The notes under the pieces: model-generated
What the model was told of the DNA's origin: nothing
Seen by the model: only the letters and a program-made list of their open reading frames with translations
The model's database searches: none
Position numbers and translations under genes: made by a program
Shown here: one piece after another, positions 15,582 through 25,116 of the stretch
Position numbering within the stretch: position 1 is the first letter of the stretch
Layout of the letters: the number at the start of each line of letters is the position of its first letter
Source: CAWCOU01 sp963797335
GTDB lineage: Bacteria > Pseudomonadota > Gammaproteobacteria > JAURND01
NCBI GenBank assembly: GCA_963797335.1
Contig: CAWCOU010000008.1
Coordinates: 62,001-126,000 of the forward strand
DNA length: 64,000 nt
Reading direction: 5' to 3'

Positions 15582-18437
15582 TTATTTCTTTATGGAGTAA
15601 ATGATATCCGCACCATTTCCTTGAATGCTGGAATCCGATTGCAATAACCAATGTTTATTTAGCAAATATTTTAAGCGTAGGGTATTAACTGCATTTAGTA
15701 TACTGACACTATAGCTGATGGATAAGCGTGGCGTTAGTTTTTTCCCGATTAGCAATGAATTGCTGGATTGTTGACTGCCATCAACCGTATTGACGCCAGA
15801 AACAAAATCCAGTTCCGATAACCCTAGGCTATTTTGTAATTTTTTCTGCAGAGAACTGATATTTAAATTGTTGCTGCTACCCGATTTAAGCAGTTGCGCG
15901 GTACGCATGAGTAACTGAAGATTAGGACCAGAACTTACGCTGGCGGGTTGCCCTAAGATCAGAAAAGATAAAATATCCGTTTGTGACCAACTGGCCGGAT
16001 CAGAAAATAATTTAATGATCGGTTGGTCGGCTGTACCACTCACACGCGCGCCCACGCGCACCTCTGAACTGTCAAACGTGGTTTGGTTTGCATCCTGGAA
16101 TTTAACTAATTTAGATGCCTGAATATCCAATGACGGGTTTTCCAATAAGCTATTAGCAAAGCGGGCATAACCATGATCTATCGTTAATTGATCGCCTCGA
16201 ATCGCATAAACCCCTTTCGTTACTTTAATTTCACCATCGGCAAGACGAGGATGGCCCGGTGACTCTAGAATAGTCACAGCTCCAGCTAATTTTCCGGAAA
16301 AACCGCGCCCCTTCACCTGTATGTCTTGACCTAGACGAATAAGCACATGGATAAAAATGGCCAAAGGATTGGATTGATCAGCTTTGCGCTGTTTATTCGT
16401 AATAATAATCGTTTCAGAAGGTAAAGTAATGATGTTGCTAGTATCCGTTATAGCAATAGTAGCTTTAGGGACATCAATCACTCCCGTAATATGCCAAGCA
16501 TCTTCTTGATTCTGAATTTTTAAATTGGGTGAGGTATAAAATTTAATTTGATTGGTATTGCTGGTTAAGAAATTTTGCCCGGTTAAGGTAAAACTAGAAA
16601 TCAATTTTTTACCACTTAACAGGCTTTGTCCTTGCATTTGAATATGACCACCACCCGAATAACTCGTTCCTATGTAGTCGAGTTTATCACCCTTGGCTAA
16701 CAAGCCGATCTTGGTTTGGGTTAAATGTAAGTTATATTCAGGGATATCCATCGCGGGGCTAAGCAATGTAGCCTCGCCCGAAATGTCGGGTTGATGGATA
16801 TGACCAGCAACTTTTAGATTAGCCGTTAATTTAGCTTGCCAATTTTTTATGATGGGCACTGAATAGTTGCCTAATTGGCTTTGATTGAGGGAAAGTACCA
16901 TATGGCCGCTGATGACTTGATTATCTGCCAGTTTTTGTCCCAATTGATAACCTGGTAATTTTAATTGCGCGCTTAGGAAGGGTTTTGCATAAAGTTGTAA
17001 AACTATATTGCTGGCTAATCCTGATCGTGAAAAATCACTGTGCAAATCACCGGCCAAGGGAAAATGCAAAATTTGGCTATCATTCTTTAATGATAATTCG
17101 CTTTGCCTTAGTTCCGCTTGTAGCTGAAAATGGCAGGAAGACTTAGGGGAATATAATGACAAATAATCACATCCGCGCTTAGGCAGCAATGCCGTGTGGA
17201 GCTTCAATTTGCCTTTAAAGGTAGCGGCTGGTAATTGAGTAAATACTATATTCTGTAAATCGATATCGGTTGCGATGTCAGGGGCAAGTGGGTCACCCAC
17301 AATACGACCACTCACGTTTAAATGACCTTTAGCCGTGGTCATTATTTTATTCAACTCGGGCACTTGCACTTTAAATTGCATCTGCCATCGTCGATTTAAT
17401 TCGCCCAGAAAAGTCGCCTGCCATAAACCCAGCCGTAAATCAGAATTCACCTGTAGTTGAGATTGTGTTAGCAGAGTTTTTATGGTTGCTTCAGTTGAAT
17501 CGCCAGGAATAGCAGGCAGCTTTGCTTTTAGATAGGCATAGCCCGCCAAAGGCGTATGTTGGTATTCCCCCTCAATATCGGTGATTTGCAGATTAAGATC
17601 CTGAAGATTGCCTATCGTCACTAATTGGAAGCCAAGTGAATTCAGATCCACCATCGAAAGATTCACCTTCTGTGTTTGCAATGAGATCTGCCATTGCAAC
17701 TGCGGTGACCAGATAATTTTCCCCTCACCACTGACGGTACCATCCAAAAAATGGTTCCTGGGATTTTCTATTTTAAACGTGGTGCCTTGTCGATTCCCCA
17801 ATCCGGAAAGCATCAGGTCAGTTTTAGTTTTAGAGTTGTCTTTGAGAGCTAAGCCCCAAGCATATTTCTCTTCATTGCCGAATAAGGTCAATTGTGCTGT
17901 CATCGGCAATGGCAAGACATTAATAGCAGCCAAATGAACGGATAGCTGACTATCGAGTTCAACAGCTCCGGATAATTCCTGCAATCGCCATTTTTCTTTT
18001 TTATCTTGTCGGTACGATACCTGATTAAATGCGAGTTTTTTGATTTCCAAACGCCAGTTTTTCAGCGAAAATGGTTGCGAAGCAGTAGACTCTTTTTGCT
18101 CAGAGGCGTATTGATCTATTTGAATATTGTCTCCCGTTAAAACATTCATCACTAATTTTTTTTGCAATAAATCGATGGGGCGCCAATTCAAGTAAATATG
18201 AGCCACTCGTACGGAAATCCCCTCATCTTGGTAATGAAGATCAACTAACTCTAAATGCGAGAGCAAACTGCCTTTCACTTCTTGATAATTTAAGTGATCC
18301 CCCATGAGACCACGAGCTAATTTAAATATTTGTTGGGTGCCCACTTCAGTGCCTGCAGCCCAGATAACGACGACGATCATCATGCAAAGGATTGAAAACA
18401 GTGATGCCAGCGTTCTAACAATAATTTTGCCTATCAT
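15582..18437 (-). CDS. tamB: Translocation and assembly module subunit TamB
   Basis: TamB is an inner-membrane-anchored AsmA-like protein. It spans the periplasm, works with TamA, and is implicated in outer-membrane protein assembly and phospholipid transport. The 951-residue protein has one N-terminal membrane anchor (about residues 7-29) and a long repetitive beta-rich body. The conserved C-terminal TamB domain (DUF490) contains GGGHIQMQGQ, VKGRGFSGKLAGAV, KGVYAIRGDQLTIDHGYARF, LDIQASK and SDPASWSQTDILSFLILGQ. Its ATG overlaps the tamA stop by 4 bp. It is somewhat shorter than E. coli TamB. Confidence 0.95.
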   Translation of the reverse strand: MIGKIIVRTLASLFSILCMMIVVVIWAAGTEVGTQQIFKLARGLMGDHLNYQEVKGSLLSHLELVDLHYQDEGISVRVAHIYLNWRPIDLLQKKLVMNVLTGDNIQIDQYASEQKESTASQPFSLKNWRLEIKKLAFNQVSYRQDKKEKWRLQELSGAVELDSQLSVHLAAINVLPLPMTAQLTLFGNEEKYAWGLALKDNSKTKTDLMLSGLGNRQGTTFKIENPRNHFLDGTVSGEGKIIWSPQLQWQISLQTQKVNLSMVDLNSLGFQLVTIGNLQDLNLQITDIEGEYQHTPLAGYAYLKAKLPAIPGDSTEATIKTLLTQSQLQVNSDLRLGLWQATFLGELNRRWQMQFKVQVPELNKIMTTAKGHLNVSGRIVGDPLAPDIATDIDLQNIVFTQLPAATFKGKLKLHTALLPKRGCDYLSLYSPKSSCHFQLQAELRQSELSLKNDSQILHFPLAGDLHSDFSRSGLASNIVLQLYAKPFLSAQLKLPGYQLGQKLADNQVISGHMVLSLNQSQLGNYSVPIIKNWQAKLTANLKVAGHIHQPDISGEATLLSPAMDIPEYNLHLTQTKIGLLAKGDKLDYIGTSYSGGGHIQMQGQSLLSGKKLISSFTLTGQNFLTSNTNQIKFYTSPNLKIQNQEDAWHITGVIDVPKATIAITDTSNIITLPSETIIITNKQRKADQSNPLAIFIHVLIRLGQDIQVKGRGFSGKLAGAVTILESPGHPRLADGEIKVTKGVYAIRGDQLTIDHGYARFANSLLENPSLDIQASKLVKFQDANQTTFDSSEVRVGARVSGTADQPIIKLFSDPASWSQTDILSFLILGQPASVSSGPNLQLLMRTAQLLKSGSSNNLNISSLQKKLQNSLGLSELDFVSGVNTVDGSQQSSNSLLIGKKLTPRLSISYSVSILNAVNTLRLKYLLNKHWLLQSDSSIQGNGADIIYSIKK

Positions 18438-20131
18438 AGATCCGGCCCCATACTGAATTGCAACAACCAGGGTTTACCGGGCGTATCCAAACCACGAGCC
18501 AAGGTTAACTCCAGCGTACCCACCGGGGACTGCCATACGGGACCTGCACCCACTCCCCTCTTAAATTTCCCAGGGAAGCTATTACTCACCGTACCTGTAT
18601 CCATAAATCCAGCCAAGTACCAGTCCTTTTTGATTTTTTGTCGATATTCCAAACTCGTGGTCAAAAGATTAGTGCCTGGCCCTAAGGAATTGAAGCTATA
18701 GCCGCGAATACTGTCTGTACCTCCGGCAAAAAAATCAAAAGATAGGGGAACCGTGGTAGGGTTCTTAGTTATGGTATGACCTAAATCGGCTCGTGCGACC
18801 AAACTACCTATGTTAAATACGGGATAAATCCCCTTTATATTTAATTTGGCCTGGAGAAAAGGGTTTTTACCAAAAGCCTGCGCTCCTAACATCAGCAAAT
18901 TGAATCGAAAACCCTTCGTCGGTTCAATATCATCGTCTTTCCATGTTTTATTCCAGCCAATATTTGGAACGAGTAATACAGCTGATTGTCGAGGCTGATT
19001 TGTCAACGACCAATTTTCATGTTGTAATGCTAACCCAACTATTTGCTGAACACCAAAAATCGAGTTGGTGTAACTCGCCGACAATTTTTCTAATAAGCTA
19101 TTACCAGCATTGATATTCGTTTGCTGGACTGCACCGCCGATGATGTATTTGTCGGTGGCTGGATTTTTCCCTGGAATAATATAATTCGCTTGAGCATTAC
19201 TATAGACTTGCGAAGCTTGAATTTCCGACTTAAACATTTGCCCACTGCTAGTAATTTGCCTAGCCGTATAATTAAATAGCGCTCTCATCCCCGTGTTAGT
19301 CCCAAACCCTAAACCTAAATCGTATTCCCGACGTGGCAATGGCGTGAGCATGACATGGATGGGGGTCAATAAATCTTCGGCCTCTTCTGGTTTCGAATCA
19401 ACAGCGACTGTTTTAAAGTAATCACTCGATGCCAGATTTTCCTGGAAAGTTTGTAATTTTTCCGTATCAAATTTTTCACCAGAAGAAAACGGAGCAAATC
19501 GTTTTAAAAAATCATACGAATACAACTGGGGCTGAAATAATAACGGTCCGAAAAGATATCTAGGACCGGTCTCGAAATGTAATGTGATGCTGACTGCATA
19601 GAGTGGTAAGTCCACTTTAATTTGGGCTTGCTCGAATTTGGCATCAAAATAACCATATTGCATCGCTGTATTTTGCAATTCCTGCTTGGCCAGATTGTAT
19701 TTTTTAACAGAAAAAACTTGATTTTTTGAGATAGGAAAGTTTTTTAGTATCTCTTGAAACACCTCATCGGAAGCGCCGCTGCCTGTTAATTGAAAATCCA
19801 CTTGTTTAACTAAAATGACGGGGCCAGGATCGATTCGAAATATCATTATCCGCTGGCCTTGATTGATCTGCTCATAGGCATGGATTTTAGCTTTAAAATA
19901 GCCAAACGGCTGCAGTGCGTCTTGTATTGCTTTAGGCGCATTCTGATAAAATTGCTTTAAGTCCAATTCGCCATTGGCGGAAGAAGCAATATCACTTGCC
20001 AACGTTGCTTCCACATTGGTTTTTACCTCGCCACTAATTCCCTCCACTTGAAAATTTACCTTTGGAATGGCGGAGGCGACTTGGTCTAATAGCAAATAAA
20101 CAATAATAACTACCCAGGAAATTTTCTTCAT
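18434..20131 (-). CDS. tamA: Translocation and assembly module subunit TamA
   Basis: TamA is an outer-membrane Omp85-family beta-barrel protein. The 565-residue protein has a signal peptide ending near VASA and periplasmic POTRA domains (about residues 25-265). The C-terminal 16-strand barrel includes the conserved FFAGGTDSIRGYSFNSLGP segment, equivalent to the VRGY/F motif on loop 6, and a terminal strand ending GPDL. It is the first gene of a tamA-tamB operon with 4-bp overlap. Confidence 0.95.
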   Translation of the reverse strand: MKKISWVVIIVYLLLDQVASAIPKVNFQVEGISGEVKTNVEATLASDIASSANGELDLKQFYQNAPKAIQDALQPFGYFKAKIHAYEQINQGQRIMIFRIDPGPVILVKQVDFQLTGSGASDEVFQEILKNFPISKNQVFSVKKYNLAKQELQNTAMQYGYFDAKFEQAQIKVDLPLYAVSITLHFETGPRYLFGPLLFQPQLYSYDFLKRFAPFSSGEKFDTEKLQTFQENLASSDYFKTVAVDSKPEEAEDLLTPIHVMLTPLPRREYDLGLGFGTNTGMRALFNYTARQITSSGQMFKSEIQASQVYSNAQANYIIPGKNPATDKYIIGGAVQQTNINAGNSLLEKLSASYTNSIFGVQQIVGLALQHENWSLTNQPRQSAVLLVPNIGWNKTWKDDDIEPTKGFRFNLLMLGAQAFGKNPFLQAKLNIKGIYPVFNIGSLVARADLGHTITKNPTTVPLSFDFFAGGTDSIRGYSFNSLGPGTNLLTTSLEYRQKIKKDWYLAGFMDTGTVSNSFPGKFKRGVGAGPVWQSPVGTLELTLARGLDTPGKPWLLQFSMGPDL

Positions 20132-20500
20132 TTAATTCTTAATTTCCGCGATGTACCCAGAAGGTTACGTACTATAATAAACTTTGCTTTCCTGCCGAAT
20201 ATTCGATCCAGCGTCCTTACTAGAACAAGAATGAAGAGAATAAATTTAATGAGATGGGAAACTGATGTTGCAACGGAGTTTGTGTGAATTTAAGAATAAT
20301 TATACCTGATTTGCATAATTAGGTCCAGGAATGCCTTACCCAGGTGGGTCACCAGGTGGCTATCACGGCAAAGGTAATGGCTTCCACTACCACCGTTAGC
20401 CCTTTGGTCTGGTACAGCTGAGCTTGCATAATCTTACCCTCTGCGATAGTTTAGGTCATCATTTGAAAAACATCGAAACCTATCGTAGAGGAAAGACATC
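20132..20500. other. Intergenic region between tamA and fumC
   Basis: The 369 bp must hold divergent promoters for tamA and fumC. Near 20331-20399 a 22-codon frame starting at an ATG and rich in Gly and His (GGSPGGYHGKGNG) looks like the tail of a small secreted Gly-rich protein, closed upstream by a stop. It is probably a remnant. Nothing else is recognised. Confidence 0.35.
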
Positions 20501-21910
20501 ATGCTAAGACAAACTCGTACTGAATCCGATAGTATGGGTAAGATTCAGGTGCCAGCCGATCGCTATTACGGCGCTCAAACACAACGATCATTGCATCATT
20601 TCAATATTGGCACAGACCTTATGCCGCCGGAGTTAATCCATGCTTTTGGCATACTGAAAAAAGCAGCGGCGTTAAGCAATTTAGCCTTGGGCATACTAAG
20701 CAAAGAACAAGCTGATCTCATCTGTAAAGCAGCAGACGAAGTGATTGCCGGAAAATGGGATGACCATTTCCCACTGCGCATCTGGCAAACCGGCAGCGGC
20801 ACGCAAACCAATATGAATGCGAACGAAGTGATCGCCAATCGCGCCATCGAGCTGGCCGGGGGTGAATTGGGTAGTAAAAAGCCTATCCATCCGAACGACC
20901 AGGTCAATCAATCGCAGTCCTCTAATGACACTTTCCCGACCGCCATGCATATCGCCGCAGCGCAAACCATTGTTCAAGGTTTGCTGCCCGCCTTGCAGGA
21001 GCTGAAACAAGCACTGGCGGAAAAACAACAGGCCTTTGCCGGCATTATTAAAATCGGCCGAACGCATTTGCAAGACGCCGTGCCCATGACCTTAGGCCAA
21101 GAATTTTCGGGCTATGTCGCTCAATTAGAAGCGGATATTCATCGCGTAGAAATGACCTTACCAGACTTATATCAGCTAGCCATTGGCGGCACAGCAGTCG
21201 GTACGGGTTTAAATGCCCCCCCTGGCTTTGCCGAGCAGACCTGCGCCACGATAGCAGAACTCACCGGGCTACCTTTTATCAGCGCCCCTAATAAATTCGC
21301 CGCTTTAGCCGGGCACGATGCCATCGTCATGACCAGTGGTGCCTTAAAAACATTGGCCTGCTCCCTGATGAAGATCAGTAACGATATTCGTTGGCTGGCT
21401 TCCGGGCCACGTGCGGGCATTGGTGAGCTCATTCTTCCTGAGAACGAACCAGGCTCTTCGATCATGCCTGGCAAAGTCAACCCCACTCAATGTGAAGCGA
21501 TGACCATGGTCTGCGTACAGGTGATGGGCAATGATGTCGCCATTGGCATTGCGGGTTCTCAAGGGAATTTTGAATTGAATGTGTTCAAGCCGGTGATGAT
21601 ATTTAATCTGCTCCATTCGATACGTTTACTGACCGATGCCTGCCGGTCTTTCACTGCTTTTGCTATCCGTGATTTGAAAGCAGATGAAGGCAAGATTCAG
21701 CAGAATGTGCAGCAATCCTTGATGTTAGTGACCGCACTCAGCCCGGTAATCGGTTATGATAAGTCAGCGAATATTGCCCACAAGGCTCATCACGAAGGCA
21801 TTACCCTAAAAGAGGCTGCTATCGCTTTGGGTTATTTGACCGCAGAGGAATTTGATAAGGCCGTGCGGCCGGAAGATATGGTGGGGCAGAGGCAACCAGC
21901 CTCTCATTAG
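20501..21910 (+). CDS. fumC: Fumarate hydratase class II FumC
   Basis: FumC is the iron-independent, oxygen-stable fumarase that interconverts fumarate and malate in the citric acid cycle. The 469-residue protein shows KIQVPADRYYGAQTQRS, GSGTQTNMNANEVIANRA, HPNDQVNQSQSSNDTFPTAMH and GRTHLQDAVPMTLGQEFSGY. It also has the family signature GSSIMPGKVNPTQ. AGAGGAAAG precedes the ATG. It is full length. A glycosyltransferase reading frame begins 41 bp downstream. Confidence 0.97.
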   Translation: MLRQTRTESDSMGKIQVPADRYYGAQTQRSLHHFNIGTDLMPPELIHAFGILKKAAALSNLALGILSKEQADLICKAADEVIAGKWDDHFPLRIWQTGSGTQTNMNANEVIANRAIELAGGELGSKKPIHPNDQVNQSQSSNDTFPTAMHIAAAQTIVQGLLPALQELKQALAEKQQAFAGIIKIGRTHLQDAVPMTLGQEFSGYVAQLEADIHRVEMTLPDLYQLAIGGTAVGTGLNAPPGFAEQTCATIAELTGLPFISAPNKFAALAGHDAIVMTSGALKTLACSLMKISNDIRWLASGPRAGIGELILPENEPGSSIMPGKVNPTQCEAMTMVCVQVMGNDVAIGIAGSQGNFELNVFKPVMIFNLLHSIRLLTDACRSFTAFAIRDLKADEGKIQQNVQQSLMLVTALSPVIGYDKSANIAHKAHHEGITLKEAAIALGYLTAEEFDKAVRPEDMVGQRQPASH

Positions 21911-21951
21911 GTTGGCGGGCGGGTCACCTACGCTCCCAGAGGATGAATGAT

Positions 21952-22970
21952 ATGCATATTTGTATTGTCCGATTGTCAGCGATTGGCGATGTGGTATTGG
22001 TTGTGCCAACGGTGCGGACATTGCAAGCCTGTTTTCCAGATGCCCAGATTACTTGGATTACCAGCCCCCTGGCCTATAGTTTATTACAAGGATTAAGCGG
22101 GGTTGATTTTGTAGTAATCGAGAAACCAGAAACGCTGGCCGATTATTGGCGGTTTCAACGACTAATGGCGGACGTGCCCTTCGATGTGCTGTTGGCGATG
22201 CAAACAAGCTCCGAGTCAACTTACTGTATCCGCTGTTGAAAGCTAAGCGTAAAATTGGCTTTGACCGTCGCCGCTCCAAAGATTTCCACCATTGGTTTGT
22301 GAAGGAAAATATCCCGGCTGGCAAAGATCACCTATTAGAAGGTTTTTTACGTTTTGCCCGAATGCTGGGCTGTGATGAGCCGGTGATTCGCTGGGATTTA
22401 CCTATTGCTGATGCGGATTTCGCTTGGGCCCGTGAACAACTACCACCTGGTCGCGTGCTGGCCTTAAATCCGAGTGCCAGTAAATCGGAACGCAATTGGT
22501 CATTAGAACGATATTGCCAAGTACTGGAAACCGCCCGACAGCGCTGGCAGTTACCCGTCGTGCTTACCGGTGGTCCGGCTGCTGAAGAGCAAGCCTTTGC
22601 GGAAGCGATGGCTCAGCGCTTATCTTTTCCGGTGACTAATCTGGTGGGTAAATCCACTCTGAAACAAATGGCTGCGGTCATGGCCCAAGTGACGGTATTA
22701 ATAGCACCCGATACCGGTCCAGCCCATCTAGCGGTGGCCATGGGGACGCCGGTGATAGGATTATGCGCTGTTGCGCCACCAGAACAGTCAGGGCCATACC
22801 GATCGGAGCTCATTATTAATAAATACCCGGATGCGGTACGTCAGTTTTTACATCAGGAACCCGAACAAGTGCCTTGGGTCACGAAGGTGCATAACCCTGC
22901 GGCTATGGATTTGATTACGGTGGATGAGGTATTGGCTAAATTGAGTCAGGTATTAGGAGGCTCACGATAA
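21952..22970 (+). pseudogene. Glycosyltransferase family 9 (heptosyltransferase-like), frameshifted
   Basis: The family transfers heptose or similar sugars onto lipopolysaccharide core. The first part (MHICIVRLSAIGDVVLVVPT, the family N-terminus) runs in one frame to about 22209. The rest (LLYPLLKAKRKIGFDRRRSKDFHHW... to APDTGPAHLAVAMGTPVIGL) lies in the -1 frame. Restoring one base near ATGCAAACAAGC|TCCGAG gives a continuous protein of about 340 residues, so one base appears lost. AGAGG upstream supports the start at 21952 rather than 21943. Either a recent pseudogene or a sequencing error. The partner genes of LPS synthesis are not here. Confidence 0.8.
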
Positions 22971-22972
22971 AT

Positions 22973-23006
22973 TTGTCATGATTTTGTCACAAATACGATT
23001 TATACT
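22973..23006 (+). promoter_or_regulatory. Pho box and -10 element of the pst-pho operon
   Basis: TTGTCAT (22973-22979) and TTGTCAC (22984-22990) are 7-bp direct repeats separated by 4 bp, matching the PhoB-box consensus. TATACT (23001-23006) follows 10 bp later, at the classic spacing. PhoB-dependent induction by phosphate starvation is expected, and PhoB is encoded in the same operon. Confidence 0.9.
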
Positions 23007-23041
23007 GCGCATGTCTTCCCAAATTCTCAGGAAAAAATGCC

Positions 23042-24085
23042 ATGAAATCAAAATTATTGATTCTTGCTAGTTTTCTCTTATCGGTCGTCAGCATCACCGC
23101 ATTAGCCGATGTGGACGTATTAACCGGCGCGGGTGCCACTTTTCCTTACCCTATTTATGTCAAATGGGCGCAAGCTTATCAAAAAGACACCGGTCTGAAG
23201 CTCAATTTTCAACCCATCGGTTCTGGCGGTGGCATTAAACAGATAGAAGCTAAAACCGTCGATTTTGGCGCTTCTGACAAACCCTTGAGTAGCGAAGAAT
23301 TAAAAAATAATGGCCTAATTCAATTCCCTACCGTCGTCGGCGGGGTAGTACCTGTTGTTAATCTCGGCCCAGACAATAATGGCCAGATAAAACTATCCGG
23401 TCCTGTTTTAGCGGCTATTTTTCAAGGGAAAATCAAAAATTGGAATGATGCTCAGATAGCGACTTTAAACCCAGAATTACACCTACCCTCCTTACCCATC
23501 ACCGTCGTTCATCGATCCGATGGCTCCGGCACGACCTTCCTCTTCACCAATTACCTTTCCAAAGTGAGTCCAGATTGGGCAAAACAGGTCGGCAGCGACA
23601 CGGCCATTGCCTGGCCAAGTGGGATTGGCGGCAAAGGCAATGAAGGCGTCGCTTCTTACGTGATGCGCGTCAAAGGCAGCATTGGTTACGTCGAATATGC
23701 ATATGCGAAGCAAAATAATCTGAATTTTGTGCAACTGCAGAATAAAGCCGGGCAGAATGTCAACCCATCCATCGCCAGTTTTTCTGCGGCAGCCAGCAAC
23801 GCCAACTGGAATAGCCAGAATAATTTCTCTGAAATTCTAACGGATGAACCAGGAGCGGCAAGCTGGCCCATTGTCGGTGGCACTTTTATTCTAATGCAAG
23901 CCAAGCCAGCCAACCCTGAAAAAACAAAAGCGGTGCTGCAATTCTTTGCCTGGGCTTATCAGAAGGGCAAAGACATGGCCACTGGCTTAGATTATGTGCC
24001 GTTGCCCGATGCTGTGGTGCAATTAATCCAAACATCCTGGACACAGCAAATAAAAGATCCACAAGGTAAGGCAATCTGGCCATAA
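23042..24085 (+). CDS. pstS: Phosphate ABC transporter substrate-binding protein PstS
   Basis: PstS is the periplasmic phosphate-binding protein of the high-affinity Pst importer. The 347-residue protein has a signal peptide (cleaved after ALA, about residue 22). It then shows the family motifs VLTGAGATFPYPIYVKW, IGSGGGIKQIEAKTVDFGASD, VHRSDGSGTTFLFT and GKGNEGVASYV. Phosphate-contacting residues fall in these segments. It starts the pstSCAB-phoBR operon, directly behind a Pho box. Confidence 0.97.
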   Translation: MKSKLLILASFLLSVVSITALADVDVLTGAGATFPYPIYVKWAQAYQKDTGLKLNFQPIGSGGGIKQIEAKTVDFGASDKPLSSEELKNNGLIQFPTVVGGVVPVVNLGPDNNGQIKLSGPVLAAIFQGKIKNWNDAQIATLNPELHLPSLPITVVHRSDGSGTTFLFTNYLSKVSPDWAKQVGSDTAIAWPSGIGGKGNEGVASYVMRVKGSIGYVEYAYAKQNNLNFVQLQNKAGQNVNPSIASFSAAASNANWNSQNNFSEILTDEPGAASWPIVGGTFILMQAKPANPEKTKAVLQFFAWAYQKGKDMATGLDYVPLPDAVVQLIQTSWTQQIKDPQGKAIWP

Positions 24086-24118
24086 GCAAATGTCATCACC
24101 GGATGGAATGAGGCGTTT

Positions 24119-25063
24119 ATGACACAGCTTAGCACCGAGCTGCCATTTAAAAAGCAACGACGGCTGGATAAAATTGTCCATGGCGTCGCAACTTTGTTTG
24201 CTCTGTGCACCATTGTTTTAGCGATCGCCATTCTTTACAAGCTTTATGAACAAAGCTATCCAAGCCTAAATGCCTTTCATTTTCGCTTTCTGTACAGCAC
24301 CGATTGGAATCCTGTCACCGGCCAATTTGGTGCCTTAGTTCCTATCCTGGGAACACTCATCACCTCGTTTATTGCCATGCTGATCGGCATCCCCATCAGT
24401 TTCGGCATTGCTGTTTTTCTCACCGAATTAGCGCCCTCTTTTCTTCGGCAAGGGTTACGCATTTTAATTGAATTACTGGCTGGCATCCCCAGCATCATTT
24501 ACGGCATGTGGGGATTATTTATTTTCGCACCGTTCTTTTCTAGCCATGTTGAGCCTTGGCTCATTGAACACATCGGTAGCCGGCCTTTGATTGGGGTATT
24601 ATTTCAAGGAGCCCCCTTAGGCATTGGCATTTTGACCGCAGGCATTGTGCTCAGCATCATGGTCATACCCTTTATCGCTTCCGTCATGCGCGACGTGTTT
24701 GAAATTGTGCCAGCGCTTCTGAAAGAATCGGCTTACGCATTAGGAGCCACTCGTTGGGAAGTGGTATGGAATATCATTTTCCCCTATTCGCGTACGGGCG
24801 TGTTCGGTGGCATTATTTTGGGATTGGGCCGAGCATTGGGTGAAACCATGGCGGTTGCTTTTGTGATTGGTAACTCGCATGAGTTGACCAGCTCTCTGCT
24901 CATGCCCGGCAGTAGTATTTCTTCCGTATTAGCGAATGAATTTACGGAAGCAACCAAGCCTCTTTATAATGCGGCCTTAAACGAATTAGGTCTTATCCTA
25001 TTCGCCATTACTTTAATGGTCTTTATTGTTTCTAAACTACTGATGCGGAAACTGCGAAAATAA
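24119..25063 (+). CDS. pstC: Phosphate ABC transporter permease PstC
   Basis: PstC is one of the two inner-membrane permeases of the Pst importer. The 314-residue protein has about six membrane helices and the binding-protein-dependent transport fold, with ELLAGIPSIIYGMWGLF and the EAA-like loop ESAYALGATRWEVVWNIIFP (about residues 203-222). GLGRALGETMAVAFVIGN follows. It lies 33 bp after pstS and pairs with PstA. Confidence 0.96.
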   Translation: MTQLSTELPFKKQRRLDKIVHGVATLFALCTIVLAIAILYKLYEQSYPSLNAFHFRFLYSTDWNPVTGQFGALVPILGTLITSFIAMLIGIPISFGIAVFLTELAPSFLRQGLRILIELLAGIPSIIYGMWGLFIFAPFFSSHVEPWLIEHIGSRPLIGVLFQGAPLGIGILTAGIVLSIMVIPFIASVMRDVFEIVPALLKESAYALGATRWEVVWNIIFPYSRTGVFGGIILGLGRALGETMAVAFVIGNSHELTSSLLMPGSSISSVLANEFTEATKPLYNAALNELGLILFAITLMVFIVSKLLMRKLRK

Positions 25064-25116
25064 AACCATGACCTCTTTTATTATATACTAAACGCCGTAT
25101 TGTCAATAGCCTCAGC

